Source: Vibrio tubiashii (lineage in GTDB: Bacteria; Pseudomonadota; Gammaproteobacteria; Enterobacterales; Vibrionaceae). Taken from it: a stretch of DNA of 64,000 nucleotides. This document shows positions 37,430-47,677 of this stretch, piece after piece. The stretch's first letter is position 1, and each line of letters opens with the position of its first letter. The stretch spans positions 2,294,001 through 2,358,000 of the forward strand of contig NZ_CP117029.1 in the NCBI RefSeq assembly GCF_028551255.1, in the 5' to 3' direction. The position numbers and the translations under genes are program-made. The notes beneath the pieces were generated by a model, which was given only the letters and a program-made list of their open reading frames with translations, was not told the DNA's origin and ran no database searches.

Positions 37430-38071
37430 ATGAACAAAGATAAACGACGATTAATACTGGAGCGACTGAGGGAAAATAACCCTAACCCTCAAACCGAATT
37501 AAATTGGAGTACACCTTTCGAATTACTGATTGCGGTACTTCTCTCAGCTCAAGCCACTGACGTAAGTGTGAACAAAGCGACGGACAAGCTCTATCCTGTC
37601 GCTAACACCCCACAAGGTCTATTTGACTTAGGGGTTGATGGTGTCAAAGAGTATATTAAAACCATCGGTCTATTTAACTCAAAAGCTGAGAACGTCATTA
37701 AGACCTGTAAGATCATACTCGAACAGCACAATGGCGAAGTCCCTGAGAACCGTGAGGCTCTCGAAGCATTACCCGGCGTTGGTCGTAAAACCGCAAACGT
37801 GGTGCTAAATACCGCTTTTGGCTGGCCAACTATCGCTGTGGACACGCATATCTACCGCGTTTCAAATCGTACTAAGTTTGCAATGGGTAAGAATGTCGAC
37901 CAAGTAGAAGAGAAACTGCTTAAGGTCGTACCTAAAGAGTTTAAGTTAGATGTACACCATTGGCTAATCCTACATGGTCGCTATACGTGTGTTGCGCGTA
38001 AACCGCGCTGTGGTAGCTGCATCATTGAAGACCTTTGCGAATACAAAGAAAAAGTTTATCCAGAAAATTAG
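37430..38071 (+). CDS. nth: Endonuclease III
   Basis: 213 residues; a bifunctional DNA glycosylase/AP lyase for oxidised pyrimidines. It has the helix-hairpin-helix LPGVGRKTANVVL with the catalytic Lys (about 120), catalytic Asp in VDTHIYRVSNR (about 138), and the C-x6-C-x2-C-x5-C Fe-S loop at the C-terminus. Its place after rsxE is conserved in gammaproteobacteria. Confidence 0.98.
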   Translation: MNKDKRRLILERLRENNPNPQTELNWSTPFELLIAVLLSAQATDVSVNKATDKLYPVANTPQGLFDLGVDGVKEYIKTIGLFNSKAENVIKTCKIILEQHNGEVPENREALEALPGVGRKTANVVLNTAFGWPTIAVDTHIYRVSNRTKFAMGKNVDQVEEKLLKVVPKEFKLDVHHWLILHGRYTCVARKPRCGSCIIEDLCEYKEKVYPEN

Positions 38072-38083
38072 GAGAGCACGACA

Positions 38084-38500
38084 ATGTCAAATGGACGTAT
38101 CCTGCACACCATGCTTCGCGTAGGTGATCTAGACAAATCAATTCAATTTTATACTGATGTAATGGGCATGCAGCTACTTCGTACCAACGAAAATAAAGAG
38201 TATGAATATACTCTGGCTTTTCTTGGTTATGGCGATGAGTCTCAAGGTGCCGTCATTGAGCTAACGTATAACTGGGGTACAGAAGAGTATGACTTAGGCA
38301 GTGCTTTTGGTCATATCGCTATTGGGGTTGATGATATCTACACCACTTGCGACGCAATCAAAGCAGCGGGTGGTAATGTAACTCGTGAACCAGGCCCAGT
38401 TAAAGGCGGTACAACCCATATTGCTTTCGTCAAAGACCCTGATGGCTACATGTTAGAACTCATCCAGAACAAGCAAGCATCCGCGGGCTTAGAAGGTTAA
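38084..38500 (+). CDS. gloA: Lactoylglutathione lyase (glyoxalase I)
   Basis: 138 residues; isomerises the methylglyoxal-glutathione adduct to S-lactoylglutathione. The metal ligands His ([11 protein letters not shown]), Glu (VIELTYNWG), His ([10 protein letters not shown]) and Glu (YMLELIQ) are all present. The short form is usual for Ni2+-dependent bacterial enzymes. It is 12 bases after nth and probably in the same transcript. Confidence 0.97.
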   Translation: MSNGRILHTMLRVGDLDKSIQFYTDVMGMQLLRTNENKEYEYTLAFLGYGDESQGAVIELTYNWGTEEYDLGSAFGHIAIGVDDIYTTCDAIKAAGGNVTREPGPVKGGTTHIAFVKDPDGYMLELIQNKQASAGLEG

Positions 38501-38527
38501 TCATCACTTCAAGTGATGTTGAAAATG

Positions 38528-38555
38528 GGACAGTATCACACTGTCCTATTTTTTT
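38528..38555 (+). terminator. Terminator after gloA
   Basis: Stem GGACAGT/ACTGTCC (38528-38534/38540-38546) followed by TATTTTTTT. Confidence 0.88.
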
Positions 38556-38564
38556 AGCTTTACT

Positions 38565-38579
38565 TGATAATAATTATCA
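38565..38579. promoter_or_regulatory. Fur box
   Basis: TGATAAT-A-ATTATCA is a perfect 7-1-7 palindrome matching the Fur consensus, 39 bases before the start of the next gene. It predicts iron repression. Confidence 0.82.
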
Positions 38580-38618
38580 TTTAATCTCAAGCCTATTCGC
38601 GGTTAGGAGATTAGAACA

Positions 38619-39056
38619 ATGGGCATCCAAGAGTGGGAGAAACATACCTTACTAGCAGACATGGCAATGAACGATGAAGATCACCTAAGAGGTATCCTTC
38701 ATTATCAGCAAGCGCTTACGCTAAGTGAACGTATTGGAGACACTGAAGAGATCGATGTCGAAGATCGTCTGATGATTTCTGTGATTTCTTGCCACAATAT
38801 GGCGATGTTTTGGCGCAACGTCGGTGATGTAAAGTATGAACTAAAATATCTCCAACTCGCTTCTGAGAAAGTTTTGACGCTAGTACCACAATGTCCGAAT
38901 ACAGACTGCGACGCGTTTATCGACTCTATGGGCTGCTGTAAGAAGGCTCTGATTGAGTTTATGAAAAGACACCCCAATCCCAAGATTGCCCAGTTGGTAC
39001 AAGATATCGATACCGCGACCAACTGTAACCTCATTGCTAAATTCCGTTTGAACTAA
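38619..39056 (+). CDS. DUF2753-like helical protein, predicted iron-regulated
   Basis: 145 residues, soluble, mostly helical, with a TPR-like first half (LLADMAMNDEDHLRGILHYQQALTLSERIG) and several cysteines (HN-linked C, CPNTDC, CC, C near the C-terminus). It resembles the Vibrio family DUF2753 as I remember it; function unknown. Ribosome site AGGAG lies upstream of ATG. The Fur box in its promoter suggests a role when iron is scarce. It is monocistronic and followed by a MITE-like element starting one base after the stop. Confidence 0.75.
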   Translation: MGIQEWEKHTLLADMAMNDEDHLRGILHYQQALTLSERIGDTEEIDVEDRLMISVISCHNMAMFWRNVGDVKYELKYLQLASEKVLTLVPQCPNTDCDAFIDSMGCCKKALIEFMKRHPNPKIAQLVQDIDTATNCNLIAKFRLN

Positions 39057-39213
39057 TACCAATCGAGATAAATAGGTGTACAGATAATTGCGCAGGAAAA
39101 ATCGCTTAGAGCAAGGCATAGATTGCAGCTAGTAAATATACCTTCAAAATCTATAACGACGCTATCAGCGATTTTCACCAGCAAGAATGAACAGATATTT
39201 ATTTGGGCTGGTA
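39057..39213. repeat. MITE-like imperfect palindromic element
   Basis: The ends pair imperfectly over the whole length: TACCA-N6-ATAAATA at the left matches the reverse complement of TATTTAT-N6-TGGTA at the right, and the inner AAAATCGCT block matches AGCGATTTT. An 8-bp direct repeat ACCAATCG occurs at 39058-39065 and 39221-39228 and could be a target duplication. No open reading frame of note. It resembles small non-autonomous elements scattered in Vibrio intergenic regions. Confidence 0.6.
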
Positions 39214-39232
39214 TATGCACACCAATCGGAAT

Positions 39233-39260
39233 AAAAAAGGCCAGATACTATCTGGCCTTT
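39233..39260 (-). terminator. Terminator after motY
   Basis: Perfect stem GGCCAGATA-C-TATCTGGCC (39239-39257), then a T6 run on the minus strand. Confidence 0.9.
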
Positions 39261-39277
39261 CTCATATCCGATAGAAA

Positions 39278-40159
39278 TTAAATTTGTGTTCTACCGAGCG
39301 AAATAACCACGCGTCGGTTTTTATCTCTGCCAATTGGTGAAGCATTGTCATCGATTGGACGTCGACGACCATATCCTTGGACCTGAATTCGGTCATCCGG
39401 TAAACCAAGAGATTTAAAGTACTCTTCTAGGACTTCAGCGCGGCGCTCAGATAGACTTTGACTGACACTTTTACCATCTTCTGCATCAGTATAGGTCGAC
39501 ACCAAGACCAGATCGATATCTTGATTATGCTTAATGTACTCGGCAATTTGTGCCAATCGCTTCTGCGACTGCTTATTGAGTTCAACACTAGTACGATCAT
39601 AGTGAAGAATAGTAAAGGCAATATCTTCAAAGCTGTAAGGAAGCAGGTTGGCAACACAGTCACTAAACACATTATATGATTGCTGGAACAGCACTGAAGA
39701 AAGCGCGACTTCGACGCGTTGATCACGACTGCGCCACTCTTGATAGCTAAATGTTGGATAACGACCTTTCTCCAACTCTCCCAAAATGTTCCAAGCGGTT
39801 TGGCCACCAACATAGCCATCAAACTGTTGGAAAAAGCGGATGGTGGTGAGTCTATCGGCACTATCTCCCGGTCTCCAAGCCGGAGGCATAGAGATCAAAC
39901 TTACGTCACGAGTTTGTCCCATTGGACGCTTCATCTTAAGCTCAAAATCGAGATTAATTTTTTTGCTCGCATACGATGAAAAAACCGCATCGCCATAATT
40001 CGGAATTGGATGAACAAGACGGCATTCTAGTGGCGTATTGGCAACCATTTGCCACATAGACTGCTGAGGTTTAGCCACATAGTGTTTCTCCAACGCTAAG
40101 GCATTGGGAGTAAACGCTGTTATTGCCATTGCAATACTAGGAGCCAACCACTTCTTCAT
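39278..40159 (-). CDS. motY: Sodium-driven flagellar motor T-ring protein MotY
   Basis: 293 residues from ATG at 40159, matching the length of V. alginolyticus MotY; an ATG at 40171 is also possible. A signal peptide ends near NALA (about residue 22). An N-terminal domain binds the basal body and PomAB stator, and a C-terminal OmpA-like domain (about 165-290) binds peptidoglycan, with [30 protein letters not shown]. Two cysteines are conserved. MotX and MotY form the T ring of polar Na+ flagella. It is divergent from rnt as in other vibrios. Confidence 0.95.
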   Translation of the reverse strand: MKKWLAPSIAMAITAFTPNALALEKHYVAKPQQSMWQMVANTPLECRLVHPIPNYGDAVFSSYASKKINLDFELKMKRPMGQTRDVSLISMPPAWRPGDSADRLTTIRFFQQFDGYVGGQTAWNILGELEKGRYPTFSYQEWRSRDQRVEVALSSVLFQQSYNVFSDCVANLLPYSFEDIAFTILHYDRTSVELNKQSQKRLAQIAEYIKHNQDIDLVLVSTYTDAEDGKSVSQSLSERRAEVLEEYFKSLGLPDDRIQVQGYGRRRPIDDNASPIGRDKNRRVVISLGRTQI

Positions 40160-40229
40160 ACAATACTTCATCTCTTAACTCGATTTGGGCAGCCGTTTTT
40201 TGCCACCCGATTACCTTCACAAGCAGTAA

Positions 40230-40246
40230 TGCAAAAATCCCGCCAA
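40230..40246 (-). promoter_or_regulatory. Candidate sigma-54 promoter of motY
   Basis: On the minus strand TTGGCGGGATTTTTGCA has GG and GC 10 bases apart and matches TTGGC and TTGCA of the RpoN consensus. Transcription would start about 59 bases before motY. Polar flagellar genes in vibrios are partly RpoN dependent. Confidence 0.5.
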
Positions 40247-40358
40247 CTGATTTGTATAGGACAAATTACCAATGATTCATTTTCAATCAGCATTAACGGT
40301 TTTTCTCGCTTAAAGAATCTGCAATAATGCCTGCCCTGTCACATTATTTTAAGCACAC

Positions 40359-41021
40359 ATGACTATTGAAAACGAAGCATTGACGCTAAAAAAACGATTT
40401 CGCGGCTATTTTCCAGTCGTTATTGACGTAGAAACTGCCGGGTTCAACGCAAAGACCGATGCGCTACTCGAAATCTGTGCCGTTACCTTAAAGATGGACG
40501 AAAACGGCGATCTTGTCCCTGCTTCTACTATCCACTTTCATGTCGAGCCATTTGAAGGCGCTAACTTAGAAAAAGAAGCCCTTGAATTTAACGGTATTCG
40601 TGACCCGTTTAGCCCACTTCGTGGTGCAGTGACAGAATCTGAAGCCCTTAAAGAAATTTATAAGTTGGTACGCAAAGAGCAAAAAGCCGCAGATTGCAGC
40701 CGTGCAATCATGGTTGCTCACAATGCAAATTTCGATCACAGCTTCGTGATGGAAGCGAGCGAGCGTAGCAAACTTAAACGCGTCCCTTTTCATCCCTTCG
40801 CAACGTTTGATACTGCAACGTTAAGTGGTTTGGCTTATGGTCAAACAGTACTAGCTAAAGCATGTAAGACCGCAGGGATGGAGTTTGACAATAAAGAAGC
40901 CCACTCTGCTCTATACGATACCCAAAAAACGGCAGAGCTCTTCTGCGGTATCGTCAACAAATGGAAAGCCCTCGGTGGTTGGCCGTTGATTGATGCTACT
41001 GAAGAAGAAATAAAAGAATAA
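40359..41021 (+). CDS. rnt: Ribonuclease T
   Basis: 220-residue DEDDh 3'-5' exonuclease that matures tRNA and other stable RNA ends. Exo motifs: DVETAG (I, near residue 22), [10 protein letters not shown] (II) and [15 protein letters not shown] (III, with catalytic His). Length is typical. It is followed 26 bases later by the antiporter gene, probably in one transcript. Confidence 0.97.
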   Translation: MTIENEALTLKKRFRGYFPVVIDVETAGFNAKTDALLEICAVTLKMDENGDLVPASTIHFHVEPFEGANLEKEALEFNGIRDPFSPLRGAVTESEALKEIYKLVRKEQKAADCSRAIMVAHNANFDHSFVMEASERSKLKRVPFHPFATFDTATLSGLAYGQTVLAKACKTAGMEFDNKEAHSALYDTQKTAELFCGIVNKWKALGGWPLIDATEEEIKE

Positions 41022-41047
41022 ATGTAAACACAACACACGAGTAAATT

Positions 41048-42373
41048 ATGAACCCTGTTGTCATTTCTGTATGTGTCATGCTTGCCTTAGCACTGATGCG
41101 CGTCAATGTCGTCGTTGCACTGACATTTAGCGCTATTGTAGGTGGTTTGGTTTCTGGCATGGAACTTAATCAAGCAGTTGCTGCCTTCGAAAGCGGACTT
41201 GGAGGAGGTGCTACCATCGCACTTAGCTACGCCATGCTTGGTACTTTCGCTGTTGCTATCTCTCGCTCTGGAATTACCGACCTTTTAGCAAATAGCGTTA
41301 TCAAACGTATCCACGGCAAAGAGAATGCGTCGGCTTCAACTGGTCTAAAATACGCAGTGCTGGTCGCTCTAGTGCTCGTAACTATGTCGTCGCAAAACGT
41401 TATTCCTGTCCATATTGCTTTTATCCCGATTCTCATTCCGCCACTATTGGGCGTTTTTGCCAAGCTTAACCTAGACCGACGCATGATTGCCTGTGTACTC
41501 ACGTTCGGTTTGGTGACACCTTATATGGTTCTACCAATTGGCTTCGGTGGTATTTTCCTCAACAACATTCTGCTTAAGAACCTACACGAAAACGGTTTAG
41601 ACAACGTAGTGGCTAGCCAAGTACCCGTTGCGATGCTACTTCCTGCGGCTGGGATGATTTTTGGCCTGCTTACGGCGATTTTCTTTAGCTACCGTAAACC
41701 TCGTCAGTACCAAGAAACTGAACTGACTCATGTAGAAGAGAACCCTAAATCAATCAACAAGAAGAACATTCTTGTTGCAGCAGCAGGTATTGTCGCCGCA
41801 TTGAGCGTACAGCTTTCTACTGGCTCGATGATCATCGGTGGCTTAGCAGGCTTTATGGTATTTACGTTTGGTGGCGTTATTGCGTGGAAAGAGACGCACG
41901 ACGTCTTCACTAAAGGTGTCCACATGATGGCGATGATTGGCTTTATTATGATCGCAGCAGCGGGTTTTGCCGCGGTAATGAAGCAAACGGGTGGCGTTGA
42001 GTCGCTAGTTGAAGCATTATCGACAAGCATTGGTGACAACAAACCGTTAGCGGCTCTGCTAATGCTGGTTGTTGGTCTACTGGTAACTATGGGTATTGGT
42101 TCTTCATTTTCGACCATTCCAATCCTTGCAACCATCTATGTGCCTCTAGCGGCAGCGTTTGGTTTCTCACCAATGGCAACCATCGCGTTAGTTGGTACAG
42201 CAGCAGCACTTGGTGATGCAGGCTCTCCGGCTTCAGATTCAACGTTAGGTCCGACGTCAGGTCTAAACGCAGATGGTCAACACGAGCACATTTGGGAAAC
42301 GGTAGTACCGACTTTTATCCACTACAACATTCCATTGATTGTATTTGGCTGGATTGCCGCTATGGTACTGTAA
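41048..42373 (+). CDS. Na+/H+ antiporter family protein (NhaC/ion transporter superfamily)
   Basis: 441 residues with about 11-12 membrane helices. Contains [18 protein letters not shown] and [26 protein letters not shown] near the C-terminus, characteristic of the YuiF-like Na+/H+ antiporter family. It would exchange Na+ (or an organic acid) for H+ at the inner membrane. Substrate is inferred from family only. A shared terminator separates it from convergent bamC. Confidence 0.85.
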   Translation: MNPVVISVCVMLALALMRVNVVVALTFSAIVGGLVSGMELNQAVAAFESGLGGGATIALSYAMLGTFAVAISRSGITDLLANSVIKRIHGKENASASTGLKYAVLVALVLVTMSSQNVIPVHIAFIPILIPPLLGVFAKLNLDRRMIACVLTFGLVTPYMVLPIGFGGIFLNNILLKNLHENGLDNVVASQVPVAMLLPAAGMIFGLLTAIFFSYRKPRQYQETELTHVEENPKSINKKNILVAAAGIVAALSVQLSTGSMIIGGLAGFMVFTFGGVIAWKETHDVFTKGVHMMAMIGFIMIAAAGFAAVMKQTGGVESLVEALSTSIGDNKPLAALLMLVVGLLVTMGIGSSFSTIPILATIYVPLAAAFGFSPMATIALVGTAAALGDAGSPASDSTLGPTSGLNADGQHEHIWETVVPTFIHYNIPLIVFGWIAAMVL

Positions 42374-42405
42374 TTAACCTTTTCCACCTTCTGGTGGATA
42401 GGTAT

Positions 42406-42438
42406 AAAAAAAGCTGACATCGTGTCAGCTTTTTTTGT
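42406..42438. terminator. Bidirectional terminator between the antiporter gene and bamC
   Basis: Stem AGCTGACA/TGTCAGCT (42412-42419/42423-42430) with A6 on one side and T7 on the other. Confidence 0.9.
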
Positions 42439-42454
42439 GGGTTCTATCAGCGCT

Positions 42455-43480
42455 TTACTGTTCTGTTTGTTCAGCAACTGCTGCAATAACAGGGACCATA
42501 TCTTCTAGTAAAGCTTCTTCTACCGGTTTACCCGCCGAGTCAGTGACGTTAATTGAAGTACGGTTGCCGAGGTCACCAAGTAAGAAAGTATAAGTTCCTG
42601 ACGCTAGCTCCATTGGTTTCACGCCAATTTTAGTCCAAAACTCGTCATCAGGTGTCGCGTACTTCGCTTTCACTGTGCCTTGAGACTGATTGCGCTCTTC
42701 AATAGTAAAGCCCATCTCTGGAAGTAGCGTTGGCAGACGTAACCAAAGTACATTGTATGGTGTACGAGCAATAATAACTGGGAAGCCACTGCGGTCAGAG
42801 CCCATAGATATAGGGATCTGCTTCACCAACTCTTGCGCTTTACGCGCCGCTTCTTCGCGAAGGTCTTGGTCATAACGTGCAGTCACTAAATTAGTCATCA
42901 ACGCGTTATAACGCTCTTTGTTAGTCGCGGTAACAGGTACCTGTTTACCACTTTCACGCCAATCGATAAGAGAGATCTTGAAGCCATGACGACCGCCAAC
43001 CAAGATACGTTCGATGGCATAACGTGAACCTACTTCAACCTCTTCGTCTTCTTCTGTCCATGTCACCCAATCCGTTTCTAGGCGAGTTTCAGTCTGTTCA
43101 CGAATCGTGATTCCCTGCTCTTGAAGCATCTTCAGTGCAGTTTGCCAAACTTTATTCAGTTCATCTTCACGAAGTAACCAAAGCGTTGTTTCACCTTGTT
43201 TACGTTCAGCACGCGCACCAGGAATAAGCTCAAGAATTTGCTGAGGAGAACGAATATCCACCTCTTTACCGATTCCCCCAGTAAAATTACCTTGAGGAAT
43301 ATCGTAGTTGGTGTAGAACTGAGGCGTCGCGCCCTCGGCTAGCTGCCACTCTTTTAAAGGTGGCGTGTTCAAATATTCGAAGTCATCCTTCGCCTGACGA
43401 CGCTGCGCTGCACTGCCTGAGCAAGCACTTAAAACAAAAACAGCTAGTGAACTGACGACTAGCTGGTGAGACAATTTCAT
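42455..43480 (-). CDS. bamC: Outer-membrane assembly lipoprotein BamC (NlpB)
   Basis: 341 residues from ATG at 43480 (AGGAG five bases upstream). A lipoprotein signal ends with lipobox LSAC near residue 20. An unstructured N-terminal segment that contacts BamD is followed by two helix-grip domains (about 95-210 and 225-335). It is part of the Bam complex inserting outer-membrane proteins. It lies downstream of dapA, the usual order. Confidence 0.95.
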   Translation of the reverse strand: MKLSHQLVVSSLAVFVLSACSGSAAQRRQAKDDFEYLNTPPLKEWQLAEGATPQFYTNYDIPQGNFTGGIGKEVDIRSPQQILELIPGARAERKQGETTLWLLREDELNKVWQTALKMLQEQGITIREQTETRLETDWVTWTEEDEEVEVGSRYAIERILVGGRHGFKISLIDWRESGKQVPVTATNKERYNALMTNLVTARYDQDLREEAARKAQELVKQIPISMGSDRSGFPVIIARTPYNVLWLRLPTLLPEMGFTIEERNQSQGTVKAKYATPDDEFWTKIGVKPMELASGTYTFLLGDLGNRTSINVTDSAGKPVEEALLEDMVPVIAAVAEQTEQ

Positions 43481-43503
43481 TGAAACTCCTGATACGTACA
43501 TGC

Positions 43504-43521
43504 CGGAGTGGTTTCACTCCG
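43504..43521 (-). other. Hairpin between dapA and bamC
   Basis: Perfect 7-bp stem CGGAGTG-GTTT-CACTCCG, with no T tract on either strand. It lies between the dapA stop and the bamC ribosome site and could modulate expression or RNA decay. Confidence 0.5.
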
Positions 43522-43538
43522 ACAATCCATCTTTAAAT

Positions 43539-44417
43539 TTAGTAAATGCAAGCTTCCGTCATTGCTTGAGCCACAATTGGGCGAGCATTTTCAGATAGCT
43601 CTGTCAGCGGTAAACGCAGACCACCGTGATCAATTAGGCCTAATTTGTGCGCAGCCCATTTCACTGGGATTGGGCTTGATTCAACGAACAGATTTTTATG
43701 CAGAGGCATCAAACGCTGGTTGATGATTGCTGCCTCTTCATACTTACCTTCACTTGCAAGTCTGAACATTTTCGCCATATCTTCAGCGGCAATATTGTTG
43801 GTAACAGAAATAACGCCATTACCACCTTGCTTAACAAAATCTAGGCCTGAAGAATCGTCGCCACTTAGTAAGATAAAATCTTCGCCACAAAGTTCACGAT
43901 GAATTGCAATTCTGCTTAAATCACCTGTCGCATCCTTAAGTGCAACAATGCTTTCAATCTCTGCAAGGCGAGCTACTGTTTCTGGCAGCAAGTCTACCGC
44001 AGTTCGACCGGGTACGTTGTACAAAATTTGTGGTACATCGCTCTCTTCTGCGATCGCTTTGTAATGCTGGAACAAACCTTCTTGAGTTGGTTTGTTGTAG
44101 TAAGGAGTCACGCTCAAACAACCTGCGATACCAGAGTTGTTTAATAGGCGGCTGAACGTCACCGATTCATGAGTTGCATTTGCCCCTGTTCCTGCAATAA
44201 CAGGAATACGGCCCTCTGCAAACTCAACCGTCTTCATTACCACCTTGACATGCTCTTCAATCGTCAGCGTCGCCGATTCACCTGTGGTGCCCACTGCAAC
44301 GATGCCATCACTGCCTGCTGCTACATGGTACTCCACCAGTTTCTTCAGGCTCACGTAGTCTACTTCGCCATCATGATTAAACGGTGTAATTAACGCTACT
44401 ATACTTCCTGAAAACAT
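43539..44417 (-). CDS. dapA: 4-hydroxy-tetrahydrodipicolinate synthase
   Basis: 292-residue TIM-barrel aldolase condensing pyruvate and aspartate semialdehyde in lysine/diaminopimelate synthesis. It has GTTGESATL (Thr44-Thr45 region), the catalytic Tyr in LYNVPGRTA (about 133) and Schiff-base Lys in [10 protein letters not shown] (about 161). Normal length. First gene of dapA-bamC, divergent from gcvR across about 300 bp with no further gene visible. Confidence 0.98.
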   Translation of the reverse strand: MFSGSIVALITPFNHDGEVDYVSLKKLVEYHVAAGSDGIVAVGTTGESATLTIEEHVKVVMKTVEFAEGRIPVIAGTGANATHESVTFSRLLNNSGIAGCLSVTPYYNKPTQEGLFQHYKAIAEESDVPQILYNVPGRTAVDLLPETVARLAEIESIVALKDATGDLSRIAIHRELCGEDFILLSGDDSSGLDFVKQGGNGVISVTNNIAAEDMAKMFRLASEGKYEEAAIINQRLMPLHKNLFVESSPIPVKWAAHKLGLIDHGGLRLPLTELSENARPIVAQAMTEACIY

Positions 44418-44716
44418 GTCTTTCTCCCTAATTTAGATACTAATCGCATGGTACTGTAAGGCGATTGATGAAGACAAGCACTTAAAGCCGCTTAAATCAC
44501 CTAAATGAATGAATATTTATCAGATGTTAGAACTTTGGCAACTTACTCCTTTCATTTCAGCCCGTGTCAGTATCAAGTTAGGAATTAACCGAGTGCGACG
44601 AGTTAGACTAAAATACGTTCAAAGCTAGATAGAAAAGCGCACAGAGGCCATTTTTCTGCCAAGCAACTGTGCTAAGCTATCTGATTAATAAACCTAACTT
44701 TGATAGAAGTGACTCT

Positions 44717-45259
44717 ATGACTCAACATCTGGTGATTACTGCGGTAGGAACAGATCGCCCAGGCGTATGCAATCAAGTTGTACACCTGGTCACTCAGTCT
44801 GGATGCAATATTGTTGACAGTCGTATCGCCCTATTTGGCAATGAATTTACCCTTATCATGCTGCTCACCGGCAACAACGCAGCAGTGACTCGCGTTGAAA
44901 CCACTTTACCACTGCTTGGTCAAGAGCATGATCTGATCACCATTATGAAGCGTACTTCTACTCACGCTCATCTTGATAATACCTACACCTTAGAAGTGTT
45001 TGTCGAGTCAGATGACAGGCCAGGACTGACAGAAAAATTCACCAATTTTTTCGCTGCGAAGAACATTGGGCTTTCGTCACTCAGTGCGCAAACCATTGAT
45101 AAAGAAAAAATCAACTCAGATAACGATCAGTTCCATATCGCGATTACTGCGTCAGTAGACTCTGGTTGCAATCTGATGCAGCTGCAAGAAGACTTCGATA
45201 CTCTTTGTCAAGACTTAAGCGTACAAGGCTCACTAAATTTCTTAAAAAACAGCCAATAA
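44717..45259 (+). CDS. gcvR: Glycine cleavage system transcriptional repressor GcvR
   Basis: 180 residues from ATG at 44717, where MTQHLVITAVGTDRPGV begins the first of two ACT domains (about 5-75 and 92-165). GcvR binds glycine and blocks the activator GcvA by protein contact rather than binding DNA. It lies 12 bases before bcp. Confidence 0.93.
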   Translation: MTQHLVITAVGTDRPGVCNQVVHLVTQSGCNIVDSRIALFGNEFTLIMLLTGNNAAVTRVETTLPLLGQEHDLITIMKRTSTHAHLDNTYTLEVFVESDDRPGLTEKFTNFFAAKNIGLSSLSAQTIDKEKINSDNDQFHIAITASVDSGCNLMQLQEDFDTLCQDLSVQGSLNFLKNSQ

Positions 45260-45271
45260 AAAGGATTCTTC

Positions 45272-45742
45272 ATGAACACGCTCACAGCCGGTGCACCAGC
45301 GCCAGCCTTCTCTTTACTTGACCAAAATGGCGAAACCGTCTCTCTCGGTGATTTCAAAGGTAAAAAAGTACTGTTTTACTTTTATCCTAAAGCCATGACT
45401 CCGGGATGTACTGTTCAAGCACAAGGCCTACGCGATGTTAAAGCTGAGCTTGATGCTCACAACGTTGTGGTTTTAGGTGTTAGCATCGACCCTGTAAAAC
45501 GTTTAGGAAAGTTTATTGAACGCGATGAACTTAACTTCACGCTTCTTTCTGATGAAGACCATGCAGTTGCCGACCAGTTTGGCGTATGGGGTGAGAAGAA
45601 GTTTATGGGTAAGGTTTACGATGGCTTGCACCGTATTAGCTTCCTGATCAACGAAGAAGGCGTCATTGAGCATGTCTTCAATAAGTTCAAGACAAAGACA
45701 CACCATGAAGTGGTGTTAGATTACTTGAACGAAAACAAGTAA
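45272..45742 (+). CDS. bcp: Peroxiredoxin Bcp (PrxQ family), 1-Cys form
   Basis: 156 residues; thiol peroxidase reducing hydroperoxides. The peroxidatic Cys46 is in PKAMTPGCTVQ. In E. coli Bcp a second Cys follows five residues later; here that residue is Gln51, and no other cysteine exists in the protein. It must use an external thiol to resolve the sulfenic acid. The rest (GVWGEKKFMGKVYDGLHRISFLI) is typical. Co-oriented with gcvR. Confidence 0.95.
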   Translation: MNTLTAGAPAPAFSLLDQNGETVSLGDFKGKKVLFYFYPKAMTPGCTVQAQGLRDVKAELDAHNVVVLGVSIDPVKRLGKFIERDELNFTLLSDEDHAVADQFGVWGEKKFMGKVYDGLHRISFLINEEGVIEHVFNKFKTKTHHEVVLDYLNENK

Positions 45743-45754
45743 ATTACTTGATAT

Positions 45755-45783
45755 AAAAAACGCCAGCATCGCTGGCGTTTTTG
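45755..45783. terminator. Bidirectional terminator between bcp and the chemoreceptor
   Basis: Stem AACGCCAGC-ATC-GCTGGCGTT (45759-45779) with A6 and T5 tracts. Confidence 0.9.
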
Positions 45784-45805
45784 CTTCTTGGGAGCATTAG
45801 ACTCG

Positions 45806-47677
45806 CTAGACAATAAACTTGTTTAGGATGGCGTCTTGCTCACGAACATTTTCTGTTTGAACCTGCATTGCCATGTTCGCTTCTTCTGCTGAGTCCGCGA
45901 CTTGAGTAGACAGATCTTTAATCTTCACCGTATTGCTGTTGATCTCTTCAGCAACTAAGCTCTGCTCTTCAGCTGCAGATGCGATCTGCATGTTCATATC
46001 ACTGATACGTTGAATCGCTTCACGAATGCGCTGCAATGCACCATCGGCCGCTTGCGCTTTATCTACCGCATCCACTGCCGTGTTTTTACTTTCATTCATC
46101 GCGGCAGATACCGAACTCGCACCTGCTTGGAGCTGTTCGATCATGCTACGAATTTCTGTCGTTGATTCTTGAGTGCGCTGCGCTAGGGTGCGAACTTCAT
46201 CTGCTACTACCGCAAATCCGCGTCCAGACTCACCAGCACGAGCTGCCTCAATTGCCGCATTCAGTGCCAATAGGTTGGTCTGGTCAGCAATGTCATTAAT
46301 CACTTTCAAGATGGTCTCAATGTTTGCAGTTGCCGATTCAAGGCCTTGAACCTCTTCCACAGCTTGGTCAATACGAGAGGAGAGCATATCTATCGAGTTA
46401 GTCGTATCACTCACTACCGATGAACCGTCTTGCGTGGCATCATCCGCTTCTTTGGCCGCAGCAGCCGCACCTTGTGCGTTGTTTGCCACTTCGGTTGCCG
46501 TTACCGCCATCTCGTTCATCGCGGTCGCTAACTGCTCTAGCTCTTCAAGCTGACTACGCATTGCCCCAGCAGAGTGCTGCGCGCCGACGACGGTCATCTC
46601 AGTGCCACGTAAGATTTCTGCACCAATCGCTTTCGATTGTTGAATCTGTTTCTGCAAAGTTTCAGTAAAGGTGTTAAATCCTTCCGCTAACTGGGCGAAC
46701 TCTTGATCAGTATTGGTATCCAAACGCTTAGTTAGATCACCTTGGCCTGATGCGACATCCTGAATAGCATCGTTTAGCGTCGCAAGTGGCTTCATCAGTG
46801 CTTTGATTAAGAAGCTTAAGACAACCACACTTAATATCACGCCAATCACGACGTAAAGGATTGAGCTGTTACGCATGTCGTCTACAGCAGCAAAAGCGAT
46901 GTCTTCGTCAACCACAGCACCAATGTACCAGTTCTCTGAAGGGACTTTAGTAAAGTGAACAAGTAAGCGTTGACCATCTTGCTCAAACTTCTGGTTGCCT
47001 TCCTGAACTTTTGCTTGCGGCAAATATTTGGTTAGGTTCTCACCATTATTTTCCGCTTGTGGGTGAGCAATAGTCGTACCATCTGCGGTAACAATGAATA
47101 GGTAACCAGCATCAAGGAGGTTCACGCTGTTGACAAGGTCAGCCAAACCACCTAATTCCATGTCGTAGAACATGCCAGCCATAAACTGACCATTCTCTTT
47201 CACTGGCGTACCAATAGAAATGATCACCTTCTTGGAAGAGACATCAACATACGGGTCAGTAACGACTAGCTTACCCTGCGCTTTTGCATCTTTAAACCAA
47301 GGGCGTACACGAGGATCATAGTCAGGCCCTGCTTCCCAACCATCATCATTTTCTACTACGAAACCATCCGCTTCGTAGCCAAATCCTACCGCAAGGAAAC
47401 TTCCCTTCAATTCTGGTTTTTCGAGAATCTGTTTCACAAGTTGGCGGTTTTGAGGGTCAAGTTCAAGAACCTCTGTCGTAGATTGAGCCAGAGATTTTTT
47501 ACTCTCCATCTCTGACACCACTGTATTTTTCACCCCTTTTACCATCTCTGTGAGACTAGTATCGACGAGTGCCTCGACTTCCTGCTTTACCGTGCTTAGC
47601 TGTTGAATCGACAACAGGGTTACAGTTACCAGCAATAGCGCTGATGAAGCCGCAACGATTTTTTGGCTAAATTTCAT
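45806..47677 (-). CDS. Methyl-accepting chemotaxis protein with dCache domain
   Basis: 623 residues from ATG at 47677 (GAGGGAAAAT upstream). One membrane helix at about 5-24, a periplasmic dCache_1-type ligand domain (about 30-270) with [21 protein letters not shown], a second helix (about 275-297), a HAMP domain, and a cytoplasmic signalling hairpin with the conserved tip [20 protein letters not shown] and [13 protein letters not shown]. No C-terminal CheR-tethering pentapeptide is seen. The ligand is unknown; such domains often bind amino acids or amines. Free-standing gene. Confidence 0.95.
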   Translation of the reverse strand: MKFSQKIVAASSALLLVTVTLLSIQQLSTVKQEVEALVDTSLTEMVKGVKNTVVSEMESKKSLAQSTTEVLELDPQNRQLVKQILEKPELKGSFLAVGFGYEADGFVVENDDGWEAGPDYDPRVRPWFKDAKAQGKLVVTDPYVDVSSKKVIISIGTPVKENGQFMAGMFYDMELGGLADLVNSVNLLDAGYLFIVTADGTTIAHPQAENNGENLTKYLPQAKVQEGNQKFEQDGQRLLVHFTKVPSENWYIGAVVDEDIAFAAVDDMRNSSILYVVIGVILSVVVLSFLIKALMKPLATLNDAIQDVASGQGDLTKRLDTNTDQEFAQLAEGFNTFTETLQKQIQQSKAIGAEILRGTEMTVVGAQHSAGAMRSQLEELEQLATAMNEMAVTATEVANNAQGAAAAAKEADDATQDGSSVVSDTTNSIDMLSSRIDQAVEEVQGLESATANIETILKVINDIADQTNLLALNAAIEAARAGESGRGFAVVADEVRTLAQRTQESTTEIRSMIEQLQAGASSVSAAMNESKNTAVDAVDKAQAADGALQRIREAIQRISDMNMQIASAAEEQSLVAEEINSNTVKIKDLSTQVADSAEEANMAMQVQTENVREQDAILNKFIV

